Source: Paenarthrobacter nitroguajacolicus (GTDB lineage Bacteria; Actinomycetota; Actinomycetes; Actinomycetales; Micrococcaceae). Taken from it: a DNA stretch of 64,000 bases. Where the stretch lies: positions 1-64,000 of the forward strand of contig NZ_VNFK01000017.1 of NCBI RefSeq assembly GCF_007786235.1, given 5' to 3'. Position 1 is the stretch's first letter; each line of letters begins with the position of its first letter. A program made the translations under genes and the position numbers. Under the pieces are notes generated by a model. That model had not been told where the DNA came from and ran no database searches. It saw only the letters and a list, made by a program, of their open reading frames with translations. This document shows, in pieces, positions 34,678-43,570 of the stretch.

Positions 34678-35571
34678 CTAAGGCGTGGGGCTGCCGCCGT
34701 TGACATTCAGCGTCTCACCGACGACGTAGCTGGATTCCGGCGAGGCGAGGAAGACGTACGCCGGGGCAAGTTCGGCCGGCTGGCCGGCGCGGCCCAAAGG
34801 AGTCGACTGTCCGAACTCGGGCAGTTCTTCCTTCGGCTGGCCGCTGCTGACCTGCAGGGGCGTCCAGATGGGGCCCGGTGCCACGGCGTTGACCCGGATG
34901 CCCTTCGGCGCCAACTGCTGTGCCAAGCCCTTGGTGAAGTTGTTGATGCTGGCTTTGGTGGTTGCATAATCCACCAGGGTGGGCGAGGGGTTGTAGGCCT
35001 GAATGGACGTGGTGTTGATGATGGTGGAGCCGGCCGGGAGATGGGGGAGGGCAGCCTTGGTAAGCCAGAACATGGCGTACACATTGGTTTTCTGCGTGTG
35101 GTCGAACTGCTCATCGGTGATGTCCGCGAGGTCCTTCTGCGCCACCTGCTTGCCCGCGTTGTTGACCAGGATGTCAATCCCGCCCAAGACAGCGACGGCA
35201 GTGTCCACCACTTCCTGGCACGTTGCGGAGTCCTTGAGGTCACCGGGGACTTTAACAGCCTTACGGCCGGCGGCCTCGATGATCCCGGCAATCCGGGCAG
35301 CGTCCTCTTCTTCTTCGGGCAGGTAGGAAAGGACGACGTCGGCTCCCTCACGGGCGAACGCGATGGCGGTGGCCGCTCCGATTCCCGAGTCGGCTCCGGT
35401 GATGATCGCCTTGCGGCCTTCGAGTCGTCCGGTTCCGCGATAGCTATCCTCACCGAGGTCAGCCTTTGGTGTCAGTTCAGCGTCGAGCCCGGGCTCGGGC
35501 TGGTGCTGTTTCGGCGGGGAGATGTGCTCGTAAGCGGTGACCGGGTTTCGGAAGGTGTACTGGTCAGTCAT
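34678..35571 (-). CDS. SDR family oxidoreductase (YhdF/YghA-like)
   Basis: A 297-residue short-chain dehydrogenase with an N-terminal extension (about 50 residues, HISPPKQHQPEPGLD) typical of the general-stress SDR branch. The cofactor motif is TGADSGIGAA (about residues 58-67), NNAGKQ follows, and the catalytic set is Ser in TTSIQAY, Tyr and Lys in DYATTKAS. Substrate unknown; probably NAD(P)-dependent. ATG at 35571 after an AGGAGG-like sequence. Confidence 0.9.
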   Translation of the reverse strand: MTDQYTFRNPVTAYEHISPPKQHQPEPGLDAELTPKADLGEDSYRGTGRLEGRKAIITGADSGIGAATAIAFAREGADVVLSYLPEEEEDAARIAGIIEAAGRKAVKVPGDLKDSATCQEVVDTAVAVLGGIDILVNNAGKQVAQKDLADITDEQFDHTQKTNVYAMFWLTKAALPHLPAGSTIINTTSIQAYNPSPTLVDYATTKASINNFTKGLAQQLAPKGIRVNAVAPGPIWTPLQVSSGQPKEELPEFGQSTPLGRAGQPAELAPAYVFLASPESSYVVGETLNVNGGSPTP

Positions 35572-35634
35572 GCTGGTCCTCCTGATGGTTAGGCGTGGAG
35601 CATGGAAAAGCTAAGTAAGCTTATGATTTCCAGC

Positions 35635-35790
35635 CTAAGCAAGGAGAGGTGGCTCTGCCAAGTCGGACGGAAGTTCCGCCAGCAGCTCCTCCGCCGTCGG
35701 AGGTGCCGTGTTCGCGCCGAGCCGGCCGAGCCCGTAGGCAACGTTCATGGGGGAGCCGCCGGGGCATGGGCGGCCGGCGGTCGCGATGAA
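35635..35790 (-). pseudogene. deletion remnant of a PfkB-family fructokinase
   Basis: Downstream of the LacI gene on the same strand, one frame reads PGGSPMNVAYGLGRLG, the substrate-binding motif near the N-terminus of PfkB fructokinases. It is followed at once by PPTAEELLAEL and a stop at 35635, which resembles the C-terminal end of the same family (RxGAxPPTxxEL). The ~230 residues between, including the catalytic GAGD region, are missing, and no start codon precedes the first motif. This is best read as an internal deletion plus N-terminal decay of the fructokinase gene of this fructan locus. Confidence 0.65.
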
Positions 35791-35835
35791 AGTGGGTGAA
35801 GGTTGTCAGCTGAAAGTCAGCCAGGTGAAGCTGGG

Positions 35836-36915
35836 CTACGCGGCGGAGTGCACAGCCACAGAGGCCCGCTCAACGGCAGGGCACGAGATTTTCACGAGGT
35901 TGCCGTCAGGGGACTTGTCCAGGCCGAGCAGCATGCGGACACCGGCGGCGCCGAGTTCATAGTGGGGCAGGGACACGGTGGAGAGCGGCGGCCGAAGGTG
36001 GGCCGCAATGACTTCCTGGTTGTCGAATCCCACTACGGCGATGTCGTCCGGAATGGAGAGGCCGTTCTCCCTTAGCCCGTCGTAGAGGCCCATGGCCATG
36101 CGGTCGTTGTAGCAATAGACGGCGGAAACGTTGCGCTTGAGGAGTTCTTCCGTAGCACCGTAACCACCTTCCTGGTCCGGGTAGGCCTCCAGAACCAAGG
36201 AGGGGTCGAACGGAATGCCCGCGGCTTCCAGAGCATCCTGGTAACCCTTGAGTCGTCCGTCCTTGGCTGGAGCGGGCGTGGTGGTATTGATGAAGGCAAT
36301 GCGCCGGTGGCCGCCGCGGAGCAGGATTTCTGTTGCCGATTGCCCGCCCTGGGCTTCGTCGGGAACCACAGCACGGGATGTCGACGAATCCGGGGAGAAG
36401 CAATTGACCAGGACGAAGTCGGACTCACGCAGGGTTTCCGGGACATCCGTGGGCCGGTGGAACCACGTTGAGTAAAGGATCCCGCGAACCTTGTACTCGA
36501 GCATCATGGCGATCGCATCTTTTTCCAGGTCGAGGTTGCCCTCGGTATTGGCGATCAACAGGGCGTAACCGTGCTTCCAAGCCTCATCCTGCGCTCCGTG
36601 GATGATCTGGCCGGCGAAAGGGGTGGTGGCAACGCCGTCGGCGACGAGTCCGATGAACTTGGACGTTCCACTGACGAGGTTCTTGGCCATGGCGTTGGGC
36701 CGGTATCCGAGGTGGCGGATCGCGTCCTTGACGCGTTCGCGCGTCTCCTCTGCGATGCGGGCGTTCTTTTTCTTGTTGATGACCAGCGAGACCGTGGCGG
36801 TGGAAACGCCTGCGGCTTCAGCGACTTCGCGGAGGGTCACTGGATGGGCACGGTCGATTTTGACAGGAACGTCGGGGGTGGCCGCGCTGCCTGAATTTTT
36901 CTCCTGCGAAATCAT
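35836..36915 (-). CDS. LacI family regulator of the fructan locus
   Basis: A 359-residue LacI/GalR regulator. The helix-turn-helix (TLREVAEAAGVSTATVSLVI, about residues 27-46) and hinge (YRPNAMAKNLVSG) are preceded by a ~25-residue N-terminal tail. The ligand domain follows. The ATG at 36915 is chosen because of GGTGGAGGACAG directly before it; the frame extends to 37044. It lies 38 bp after the permease gene as part of the same operon. The three GCTAAAACGCTTGATCA-type operators at 41629-41734 are its probable targets. Confidence 0.88.
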   Translation of the reverse strand: MISQEKNSGSAATPDVPVKIDRAHPVTLREVAEAAGVSTATVSLVINKKKNARIAEETRERVKDAIRHLGYRPNAMAKNLVSGTSKFIGLVADGVATTPFAGQIIHGAQDEAWKHGYALLIANTEGNLDLEKDAIAMMLEYKVRGILYSTWFHRPTDVPETLRESDFVLVNCFSPDSSTSRAVVPDEAQGGQSATEILLRGGHRRIAFINTTTPAPAKDGRLKGYQDALEAAGIPFDPSLVLEAYPDQEGGYGATEELLKRNVSAVYCYNDRMAMGLYDGLRENGLSIPDDIAVVGFDNQEVIAAHLRPPLSTVSLPHYELGAAGVRMLLGLDKSPDGNLVKISCPAVERASVAVHSAA

Positions 36916-36953
36916 CTGTCCTCCACCAGGAGTATATCCGTCTGCCATGGCAG

Positions 36954-37859
36954 TCATCCCTTGTTCGCCCCGCTCTCCAGGCCTTGGATCATGGCCTTGT
37001 TCAGGACAAGGAACACCAGCAGCAACGGCGTGATGGTGACGCACACAGCGGCGAAGGTGGCTGTCCAGTCCACCTTTCCCATGGCCCCGATGTAATTCTG
37101 CAGGCCCAGCGGAATGGTCTTCAGTTCTTCGGAAAGGACAAAGGTGTTGGCGAAGATGAAGTCATTCCAAATGAAGATGCTGTTGACCAGGACCACGGTG
37201 ACCACGGTGTTCAAGGACAACGGCAAGGTGATCAGTCCAAAGATCCGGTAAGGGCCTGCGCCGTCGAGGGAAGCGGCCTCGTACGTCTCCCGCGGGATGT
37301 ATTCGAAGAATGAAGAGAACAGATAGATGGACATGGGGAGGGCAAAACCGGCCAGGGGGATGATCATTGACTGGTAGGTGTCCAGCAGGTTCACGGTGGA
37401 GTAGTCGATAAACAGCGGAACCAGCGCAATCTGGACAGGCACGATAATGCCCACCAGGAACAGCCCACGAACGAACTTGCTGAAGCGGAAGCCAAGGACC
37501 TGGATGGCGTAGGCGGCCATCATGCCAAACAGGACGATCAGGATGTTGGCGCCCATGGTGACGATGAAGCTGTTGAGGATATTCCGGCCAAGGTCGCCCG
37601 TTTCGAACGCCCGGGCATAGTTCTCCCACGTCAGCGAACTGGGCAGGGCGAACGGGTCACCGGTGGCGAAGTCCTGTTCAGTGCGGAGACTGGTCAGGAA
37701 CAGCCATGCAAGAGGGTAGACCTGGACGATCACGATCAGCATGATCAGGACCCGGGACAGAGTCCGGTACAGGCTGGGCTTGCGGCGTCGCTTCTGGACC
37801 GCTGGCGCGGGAGGCGTAGTGGTGGGTGGGGTGTGAACCGGGGCTGTCTGGGCGATCAT
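36954..37859 (-). CDS. CUT1 sugar ABC transporter permease 2 (fructan locus)
   Basis: A 301-residue permease of the MalG/LacG type. A Pro-rich cytoplasmic tail is followed by six helices. The EAA loop is ETYEAASLDGAGPYRIFGLI and the C-terminal end is NKAMIQGLESGANKG, typical of family members. Its ATG overlaps the stop of permease 1 by 4 bp. No ATPase gene is in the operon. Confidence 0.9.
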   Translation of the reverse strand: MIAQTAPVHTPPTTTPPAPAVQKRRRKPSLYRTLSRVLIMLIVIVQVYPLAWLFLTSLRTEQDFATGDPFALPSSLTWENYARAFETGDLGRNILNSFIVTMGANILIVLFGMMAAYAIQVLGFRFSKFVRGLFLVGIIVPVQIALVPLFIDYSTVNLLDTYQSMIIPLAGFALPMSIYLFSSFFEYIPRETYEAASLDGAGPYRIFGLITLPLSLNTVVTVVLVNSIFIWNDFIFANTFVLSEELKTIPLGLQNYIGAMGKVDWTATFAAVCVTITPLLLVFLVLNKAMIQGLESGANKG

Positions 37860-38737
37860 GAGTCTGCCTTCCGCTTGAGCATGAACAGGATGAGGCCGAC
37901 GGCGACGAGGCACTCGATCACGATGAACACGGAGATGGTGCTGGCGTACCCAAAGTCCGTACTGGTGAAGGCTGTCTTGTACATGTAGGTGGTGAGCAGC
38001 TCGGAGGATTGTCCCGGGCCGCCGTTGGTCATGAGGTAGGGAATATCGAAACCACGCAGGCCATATGTGGTGGCCATGATGGTGGTGGTGATCCAGACGG
38101 GCCGAATGTAGGGGAAGCGGATCTTGGTGAACAGCGTCCACTTGTTGGCACCGTCCAGGACTGCGGCTTCTTCGAGTTCCTTGGGAACGGCAATCAGGGC
38201 GGCGTAGATGATGAGCATGTAGAGCCCGGTGAACCGCCAACCTTCCGGCGCGGATACGGCCGCCAGCACAGTGTTCACATCGGAGAGCCAGGCACGTTCA
38301 AACGCACCGAGTCCCACCCAGTGCAGCAGTTGGTTCAGCAGGCCCACGGGATCGATCGAGTAGATGCGCACGAAGAGGAAAGCGATGGCTACCGTGGAGA
38401 TCACGGCCGGCAGCAGGTACAGGGTCTTGATGAGTTCCCGGCCGCGGCGCAAGGACGTCAGAAGGCTGGCTACCACCAGTGCGCCGCCCAGTTGCAGGAC
38501 CAAGCAGATGGCCAGGTAGATGAGGGCGTTGAAGAAAGAGCGCCAAAAGATGTCGTCGGCAGTGAGCATCCTGACGTAGTTGGAGAGGCCGACGAACTCC
38601 ATATCGCTGATGCCGTTCCACGAGAAGAAGCTCAGGAACAGCGATTGGAGAATGGGAAAGAGTACGGCTGCGCAGTAGAGGAGCAGCGGCGGAAGCAGGA
38701 AGACCAGGACTGATGTCCTTGACCGGTTGGGAAGCAT
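37856..38737 (-). CDS. CUT1 sugar ABC transporter permease 1 (fructan locus)
   Basis: A 293-residue permease of the MalF/LacF type, without the large extra loop seen in MalF of this window. It has the LLYCAAVLFPILQSLFLSF first helix and the EAA loop ELEEAAVLDGANKWTLFTKI. ATG at 38737 is chosen over an in-frame TTG at 38752. It follows a strong stem-loop after the binding-protein gene. Confidence 0.9.
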   Translation of the reverse strand: MLPNRSRTSVLVFLLPPLLLYCAAVLFPILQSLFLSFFSWNGISDMEFVGLSNYVRMLTADDIFWRSFFNALIYLAICLVLQLGGALVVASLLTSLRRGRELIKTLYLLPAVISTVAIAFLFVRIYSIDPVGLLNQLLHWVGLGAFERAWLSDVNTVLAAVSAPEGWRFTGLYMLIIYAALIAVPKELEEAAVLDGANKWTLFTKIRFPYIRPVWITTTIMATTYGLRGFDIPYLMTNGGPGQSSELLTTYMYKTAFTSTDFGYASTISVFIVIECLVAVGLILFMLKRKADS

Positions 38738-38751
38738 GGCGGGGCCTTTCA

Positions 38752-38777
38752 AGCGGGGGGCCTTGCGGCCCCCCGCT
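38752..38777 (-). promoter_or_regulatory. intercistronic stem-loop between binding protein and permease
   Basis: Perfect 11-bp GC arms (agcggggggcc / ggccccccgct) with a 4-nt loop lie in the 48-bp gap after the binding-protein stop. It probably protects or enriches the upstream message. Confidence 0.7.
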
Positions 38778-38785
38778 GCTACGTT

Positions 38786-40123
38786 TTATTTGAAGAACTT
38801 GGGGGCGTTCTGTTCGATGGCGTTGTCCATGGTTTGCGTGAACTGCTCCGGCGTGATGTTGCCCTGGACGAGGAGCACCAGCTCCTGCTGCAGCCTGCCG
38901 TTGGTGGTGGGGTCCAATTGGGTGTCCCACGGCATGGCCTGCTTGCTGCCGAGGCCGTTGGCCGTCTCCAGGGCCTTCTTGTACAGCGGGGTGGCATTCG
39001 CCGGAATGGTGGTCTGCACATTGGTGGTGGGGGAGAGTGCACCCGTGGCGGCGTACTCAGCCGGGTACTTCTCCAGCGCGAATTTCAGGAAGTCGCTGAC
39101 CAGAGGATCGTAGGTCTTGGAGTTCACGGCCATGCCGATGCCGGACGGGGAGACGAACTCGTTGGCTGCCGTCACGGACCCTTCAGTGGTGGGAAGGGTG
39201 AAGAAATCGATGTCGTCCCGAACCGCTGGGTTGAGCTTGTCTGTGGCGAGGCTGGGGAGTTCCCACGTTCCGATGTTGTACATGGCCGCTTGGCCGGACG
39301 TGAACTGGTTCTGCGCATCCGAGTAACCCTGCGCTGAGAAGCCGTCCTGGAAGCACTTGGCCTTTCCAAGTTCTGCCATCCATGTCACGGTCTTTTGTCC
39401 GGCGGCGTCCTTGAAGGACGCGTCACCCTTCTTGAGTTTTTGGACGAAGTCCGGGCCGGCTTCACGGAAGGGCTGGTATGCAACGTAGCGTTCCAATGGC
39501 CACCGATCCTGCCCATCGATGGCGATCGGCGTAATTCCAGCGCTCCTCAGCGCCGTGCACATGGCAGGGATGTCATCGAGGGATTTCGGCACGGAGACGC
39601 CGGCTTTTTCCAGCAGCGCCTTGTTGTACCAGATGAACTCCAATTCGAACTGGAAAGGAATCATGTACAAGGAGCCGTCGTCGAAGCGCTGATAGTCCAA
39701 GGCGCCGGGACGGTAGTCGTCGTAGATGTCCAAGGACTTCAGCAACTTGTCGGCGTCCACCATCTTGCCCTGCTTCGCCAGCTGCTGTGCGAACGGGGTG
39801 GCATCCGTATCAAACAGCTCCGGGAGCTTATTGGCCGCGGCCAAGGTTTCGAGCTTCTGGATGTAGGAGGGCCGGTCCGGCGTGGTGATCAGGTTCAGGG
39901 CGAAGCCCGGGTGGTCCTTGGCATAGTCATCGGCGAGCTTTTTCATGATGTTGATGACCGCCCCGTCGGCAGGCCTGGAGAGAAGCCACGATATTTCGCG
40001 GGGTTTGACCTCGCCCGTGGGGCTGACATTGGCGGGATCGGTGGTGCCTCCGCCGCCGCCACAGGCTGTCAAAGCCAAGGCTGCGGCGGCTGCGACGGCG
40101 GCAGCGCGGAGTAGTTTCTTCAT
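38786..40123 (-). CDS. CUT1 sugar-binding lipoprotein (fructan locus)
   Basis: A 445-residue family 1 solute-binding protein. Signal peptide MKKLLRAAAVAAAAALALTAC with lipobox Cys21. The ATG at 40123 follows GGGAGA. The mature protein begins with a Gly-rich linker and the ISWLLSRPADGAVINIM strand. Context (two GH32 enzymes, LacI, fructokinase remnant) points to fructo-oligosaccharides or sucrose-like sugars as ligand; this is inference. Located 49 bp after the GH32 gene. Confidence 0.88.
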   Translation of the reverse strand: MKKLLRAAAVAAAAALALTACGGGGGTTDPANVSPTGEVKPREISWLLSRPADGAVINIMKKLADDYAKDHPGFALNLITTPDRPSYIQKLETLAAANKLPELFDTDATPFAQQLAKQGKMVDADKLLKSLDIYDDYRPGALDYQRFDDGSLYMIPFQFELEFIWYNKALLEKAGVSVPKSLDDIPAMCTALRSAGITPIAIDGQDRWPLERYVAYQPFREAGPDFVQKLKKGDASFKDAAGQKTVTWMAELGKAKCFQDGFSAQGYSDAQNQFTSGQAAMYNIGTWELPSLATDKLNPAVRDDIDFFTLPTTEGSVTAANEFVSPSGIGMAVNSKTYDPLVSDFLKFALEKYPAEYAATGALSPTTNVQTTIPANATPLYKKALETANGLGSKQAMPWDTQLDPTTNGRLQQELVLLVQGNITPEQFTQTMDNAIEQNAPKFFK

Positions 40124-40172
40124 TGCGGCAATCTCCCTTGATTGGAACAGAGGTTGGGGTGGGGTGGGGTAT

Positions 40173-41609
40173 TCAGTTGTCGGTTCGTTGACGTATTTCA
40201 AGGTCTGTGACGGTGGCGGATCCTTCGCCGGCGAAAACGCCGATCCGTCCCTCGGCCAGGTCGTAGATCCTGGCGCTGAGCGCAACCTGGCGGTCGACGA
40301 CGGCGACGCAAGTGTCGCCGTCGACGATGACTTCAAGGGTGTGCTCGCCCGGGGCGAGGTTGCAGGCTCGCTCGAGTTCGACGTCGAACGGGACGTCCCC
40401 GGAAACGTGCCACTGAGCATCGCCGGTGATGGCGCGCGGCCACCGATCAAAGACGAGCCGCCCGCGCTTGGGTTCCACACGCAAAATGTAGGAATGGTCG
40501 CCGTCGGGGCTGGAGCGCAGCAGCAGCCCGCATTCGGTGGTGTTGGGAGCGATGTCCAGTATCACTTTGGCGTAGAACTGGCTGGGCAGGTCCTCGTCGG
40601 AGACAAGGGCCGTGTATCCGTCAGGTGCTTCCAGTCGGGTGGGCAGGTTGTTGGTCAGGGAGACCGGGACGTCGTCCCAGAAGCTGTCCACCAATTCGTC
40701 GGCAAAGGAGAATCCGAGCGTACCGTCCGGGTTCTGGCGGGCCTCCAGGACAGACATGGTGCCGGCCCATTCCCAAGGGCCGTGGTCCCTGTTGCCTTCC
40801 TTGCTGGCGATCCAGCCGAAGAAGAAGCGGCGCCCGTCGCGCTCTGCTGTCTTGGAGGCGTAGAAGGCGCGGCCGTCGATGCTGTCCAGGGTCGGCACGG
40901 TCCACGGACCGTCGGGGCTCTTGGCCATCCGGTACCGGGTGGTGAACGACTCCGAGAACTCGGAGTAGACCATGTACCACCAATCGCCCCATTGGAAAAC
41001 GTCCGGGCATTCGTGCGTGATGTACCGGCGCGGATCCCAGAAAGGCTCGGTGTGGTCCCAGGTCATCAGATCCGTGGACACGCACTGGGCGATGACGCCG
41101 CGGCGCCGCTCCGGCCCTTCCGAATGCCGCGCCGCGAGCAGCATCCGCCACTGGCCCTTGGCGTCATCTCGGAACACGAAGGGATCCCGCCAGTCCCCGG
41201 ACTCGTACCCGTCGGGAGCTCCGAAGGTGAGCTCCGGGTGCTTGGTCCAGCTCTGCATTCCGTTAGTGCTGGTGGCGTGCATGACCAATTGGAGAGGGGC
41301 GCCGTCAGCGCCCAGGTTGCTGGGATTCTGGCCGGTGTAAAACAAGTGGTGGACGCCTGTTTCATCGACGACGACGCTGCCCGTGTACGCGTTGAAGTCA
41401 CGTTCCGCTTCGGTGCCGTGAGGGAGGGCGACCCCGTGGTCCTCGAACTGCGTCAGGTCCTTGGTGGTGACGAGGTTCCATGACGTGCCCGGTTTCGGAT
41501 GGGACCTTACTTCGTGGAGGTAGAAGAGCCAAAACTCCCCGTCTTTTTCGAAAGGGATGAGATCTCCAACCCATCCATCGGTGGGTTGGTAGAAGACTGA
41601 GCGTTTCAT
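40173..41609 (-). CDS. cytoplasmic GH32 beta-fructosidase/levanase-type hydrolase
   Basis: A 478-residue GH32 enzyme with an N-terminal five-blade propeller and C-terminal beta-sandwich. Catalytic triad: nucleophile Asp16 in the motif DGWVGDLIPF (a variant of WMNDPNG), transition-state Asp142 in WRDPF, and acid/base Glu200 in HECPDVF. No signal peptide, so it acts on imported fructosides. The divergent WVGD motif suggests a specialised substrate, for example a fructo-disaccharide or difructose anhydride, but that is a guess. It heads the operon with the CUT1 transporter; three operators lie upstream. Confidence 0.85.
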   Translation of the reverse strand: MKRSVFYQPTDGWVGDLIPFEKDGEFWLFYLHEVRSHPKPGTSWNLVTTKDLTQFEDHGVALPHGTEAERDFNAYTGSVVVDETGVHHLFYTGQNPSNLGADGAPLQLVMHATSTNGMQSWTKHPELTFGAPDGYESGDWRDPFVFRDDAKGQWRMLLAARHSEGPERRRGVIAQCVSTDLMTWDHTEPFWDPRRYITHECPDVFQWGDWWYMVYSEFSESFTTRYRMAKSPDGPWTVPTLDSIDGRAFYASKTAERDGRRFFFGWIASKEGNRDHGPWEWAGTMSVLEARQNPDGTLGFSFADELVDSFWDDVPVSLTNNLPTRLEAPDGYTALVSDEDLPSQFYAKVILDIAPNTTECGLLLRSSPDGDHSYILRVEPKRGRLVFDRWPRAITGDAQWHVSGDVPFDVELERACNLAPGEHTLEVIVDGDTCVAVVDRQVALSARIYDLAEGRIGVFAGEGSATVTDLEIRQRTDN

Positions 41610-41628
41610 CTGCGCTGATGTCCATTCT

Positions 41629-41645
41629 GCTAAAGCGTTTGATCA
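41629..41645. promoter_or_regulatory. LacI-type operator O1 (fructan locus)
   Basis: GCTAAAGCGTTTGATCA, 20 bp upstream of the GH32 start. It matches O2 (reverse orientation) and O3 at most positions, giving a consensus GCTAAAACGCTTGATCA. Confidence 0.75.
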
Positions 41646-41672
41646 CTAGAAAGCTAGCGCGGAAGTTGGATG

Positions 41673-41689
41673 TGATCAAGCGTTTTAGC
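41673..41689. promoter_or_regulatory. LacI-type operator O2 (fructan locus)
   Basis: TGATCAAGCGTTTTAGC is the reverse complement of the consensus GCTAAAACGCTTGATCA. It starts 44 bp from O1, about four helical turns, so both sites lie on the same DNA face. Confidence 0.78.
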
Positions 41690-41717
41690 AAAATTAACCT
41701 GCGGGAAATTTTCCTAC

Positions 41718-41734
41718 GCTAAAACGCTTGACCA
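41718..41734. promoter_or_regulatory. LacI-type operator O3 (fructan locus)
   Basis: GCTAAAACGCTTGACCA differs from the consensus by one base. It starts 45 bp after O2, again about four helical turns. It probably controls the rightward Tat-exported GH32 gene; the remaining ~200 bp up to that gene shows no other feature. Confidence 0.78.
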
Positions 41735-41939
41735 GCGGGGACCGCTGGCACTAACGTCCTGCGTAGCCGATGAGCCAACGGCCCCTCAACGCGGGTTCGG
41801 CATCCATCACCGGTTTCTCCACCTCACATATTGGCCAGCTGGCTGCCGGGAACGTCGGCGTTCCCGCTTCTGCCGCTGCGCCCACCCAATGACGTTCGGC
41901 GGTCAACTGCGCCCGCCGAACTTGAGAGGAAACCCATCC

Positions 41940-43502
41940 ATGACGCACCACATTTCACGACGCACCGTCCTGCAAGGCGCAGGCGCAGGGGCGCTGGCCC
42001 TTTCCTTCAGCGGCCTCCATCCTCTGGCAGCCGCGCACGCACAGACTTCCCTCCGGGCGGTCTATCACATGACGCCACCGTCCGGCTGGCTCTGCGATCC
42101 GCAGCGCCCGGTCCATACCAACGGCGCGTACCAGCTGTACTACTTGCACTCCGGGCAGAACAACGGTCCCGGCGGCTGGGACCACGCCACAACCAACGAC
42201 GGCGTAGCGTTTACCCACCAGGGCGTTGTCATGCCCCTGCAACCCGACTTCCCTGTCTGGTCGGGATCGGCCGTCGTCGATACTGCCAACACGGCCGGCT
42301 TCGGTGCCGGAGCGGTGATCGCATTGGCCACACAGCCCACCGACGGAATCCGGAAGTACCAGGAGCAATATCTGTACTGGTCCACCGACGGCGGCTACAC
42401 CTTCACGGCGCTCCCGGATCCTGTCATCGTCAACACCGACGGACGGACCGCGAGCACACCGGCCGAGATCGACAATGCGGAGTGGTTCCGCGACCCCAAG
42501 ATCCACTGGGATGCCGTGCGCAGCGAGTGGGTGTGCGTGATTGGACGAGCACGCTACGCAGCCTTTTACACCTCTCCAAACCTGAGGGATTGGCAGTGGA
42601 CCTCCAATTTCGACTACCCAAACCCCGCGCTCGGCGGGATCGAGTGCCCCGATCTGTTCGAGATGACTGCCGGCGACGGCTCTCGGCATTGGGTGTTTGC
42701 CGCGAGCATGGATGCCTACGGTGTCGGCTTGCCGATGACCTATGCATATTGGATGGGCACCTGGAACGGCACGGCCTTCATCGCCGACAACCTGACTCCA
42801 CAGTGGCTCGACTGGGGCTGGGACTGGTACGCCGCCGTCACGTGGCCCTCCGTGGAGGCGCCGGAGACCAAGCGCCTGGCGGTCGCGTGGATGAACAACT
42901 GGAAGTATGCCGCACGGGACGTTCCCACCGACGCATCGGATGGCTACAACGGACAGAACTCGATCGTTCGCGAGTTGCGGCTGGAGCGTCAATCGGGAGG
43001 CTGGTACAGCCTGCTCAGTTCCCCGGTCGCCGCTCTCCAGGGATACGCAACAGCTACCACCACCCTCCCTGACCGCACAGTCAACGGCAGCGCCGTTCTG
43101 CCATGGAGTGGCCGCGCCTATGAGCTGGAGCTCGACATCGGGTGGGACGCAGCCACGAATGTTGGGGTCTCCGTAGGCCGCTCCGCTGATGGATCACGTC
43201 ACACGAATGTGGGTAAGTATGGCGGCGAGCTGTATGTTGACCGTGCGCCGTCGGATCAAAGCGGCTACGCGCTGGCGCCTTACACGCGCGCCGCCGCGCC
43301 CATCGACTCCAGCGCCAGGTCGGTGCACCTGCGCATCTTCGTGGACACCCAGAGCGTGGAGGTGTTCGTGAATTCCGGACACACCGTGGTGTCGCAGCAG
43401 GTGCATTTTGCGGAGGGCGACACCGGTATTTCGCTCTACACGGATGGAGGCCCGGCTAACTTCACCGGCATCACCATCCGCGAGTTCGGGAACCCGATCT
43501 AA
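41940..43502 (+). CDS. Tat-exported GH32 levanase/inulinase-type hydrolase
   Basis: A 520-residue secreted GH32 enzyme. The twin-arginine signal SRRTVLQ (residues 6-12) is followed by a hydrophobic stretch and a likely cleavage after AHA (about residue 34). Catalytic triad: Asp53 in SGWLCDPQ, Asp185 in WFRDPK, Glu235 in GIECPDLF. The C-terminal beta-sandwich ends with EVFVNSGHTVVSQQV and DGGPANFTGITIREF. ATG at 41940 after GAGAGGA. It probably digests levan, inulin or sucrose outside the cell, feeding the divergent transporter operon. Confidence 0.88.
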   Translation: MTHHISRRTVLQGAGAGALALSFSGLHPLAAAHAQTSLRAVYHMTPPSGWLCDPQRPVHTNGAYQLYYLHSGQNNGPGGWDHATTNDGVAFTHQGVVMPLQPDFPVWSGSAVVDTANTAGFGAGAVIALATQPTDGIRKYQEQYLYWSTDGGYTFTALPDPVIVNTDGRTASTPAEIDNAEWFRDPKIHWDAVRSEWVCVIGRARYAAFYTSPNLRDWQWTSNFDYPNPALGGIECPDLFEMTAGDGSRHWVFAASMDAYGVGLPMTYAYWMGTWNGTAFIADNLTPQWLDWGWDWYAAVTWPSVEAPETKRLAVAWMNNWKYAARDVPTDASDGYNGQNSIVRELRLERQSGGWYSLLSSPVAALQGYATATTTLPDRTVNGSAVLPWSGRAYELELDIGWDAATNVGVSVGRSADGSRHTNVGKYGGELYVDRAPSDQSGYALAPYTRAAAPIDSSARSVHLRIFVDTQSVEVFVNSGHTVVSQQVHFAEGDTGISLYTDGGPANFTGITIREFGNPI

Positions 43503-43570
43503 CTGCAGGGGGGCGGGGTGCCGGGCCGCTGCGGCCTTGACATCCCGCCCGCCGCCAACACACTGGGTCC

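Noticed and set aside
39945..41483. A 512-codon plus-strand open frame
   Set aside because: Antisense to the GH32 gene and the binding-protein signal peptide; no domain recognised.
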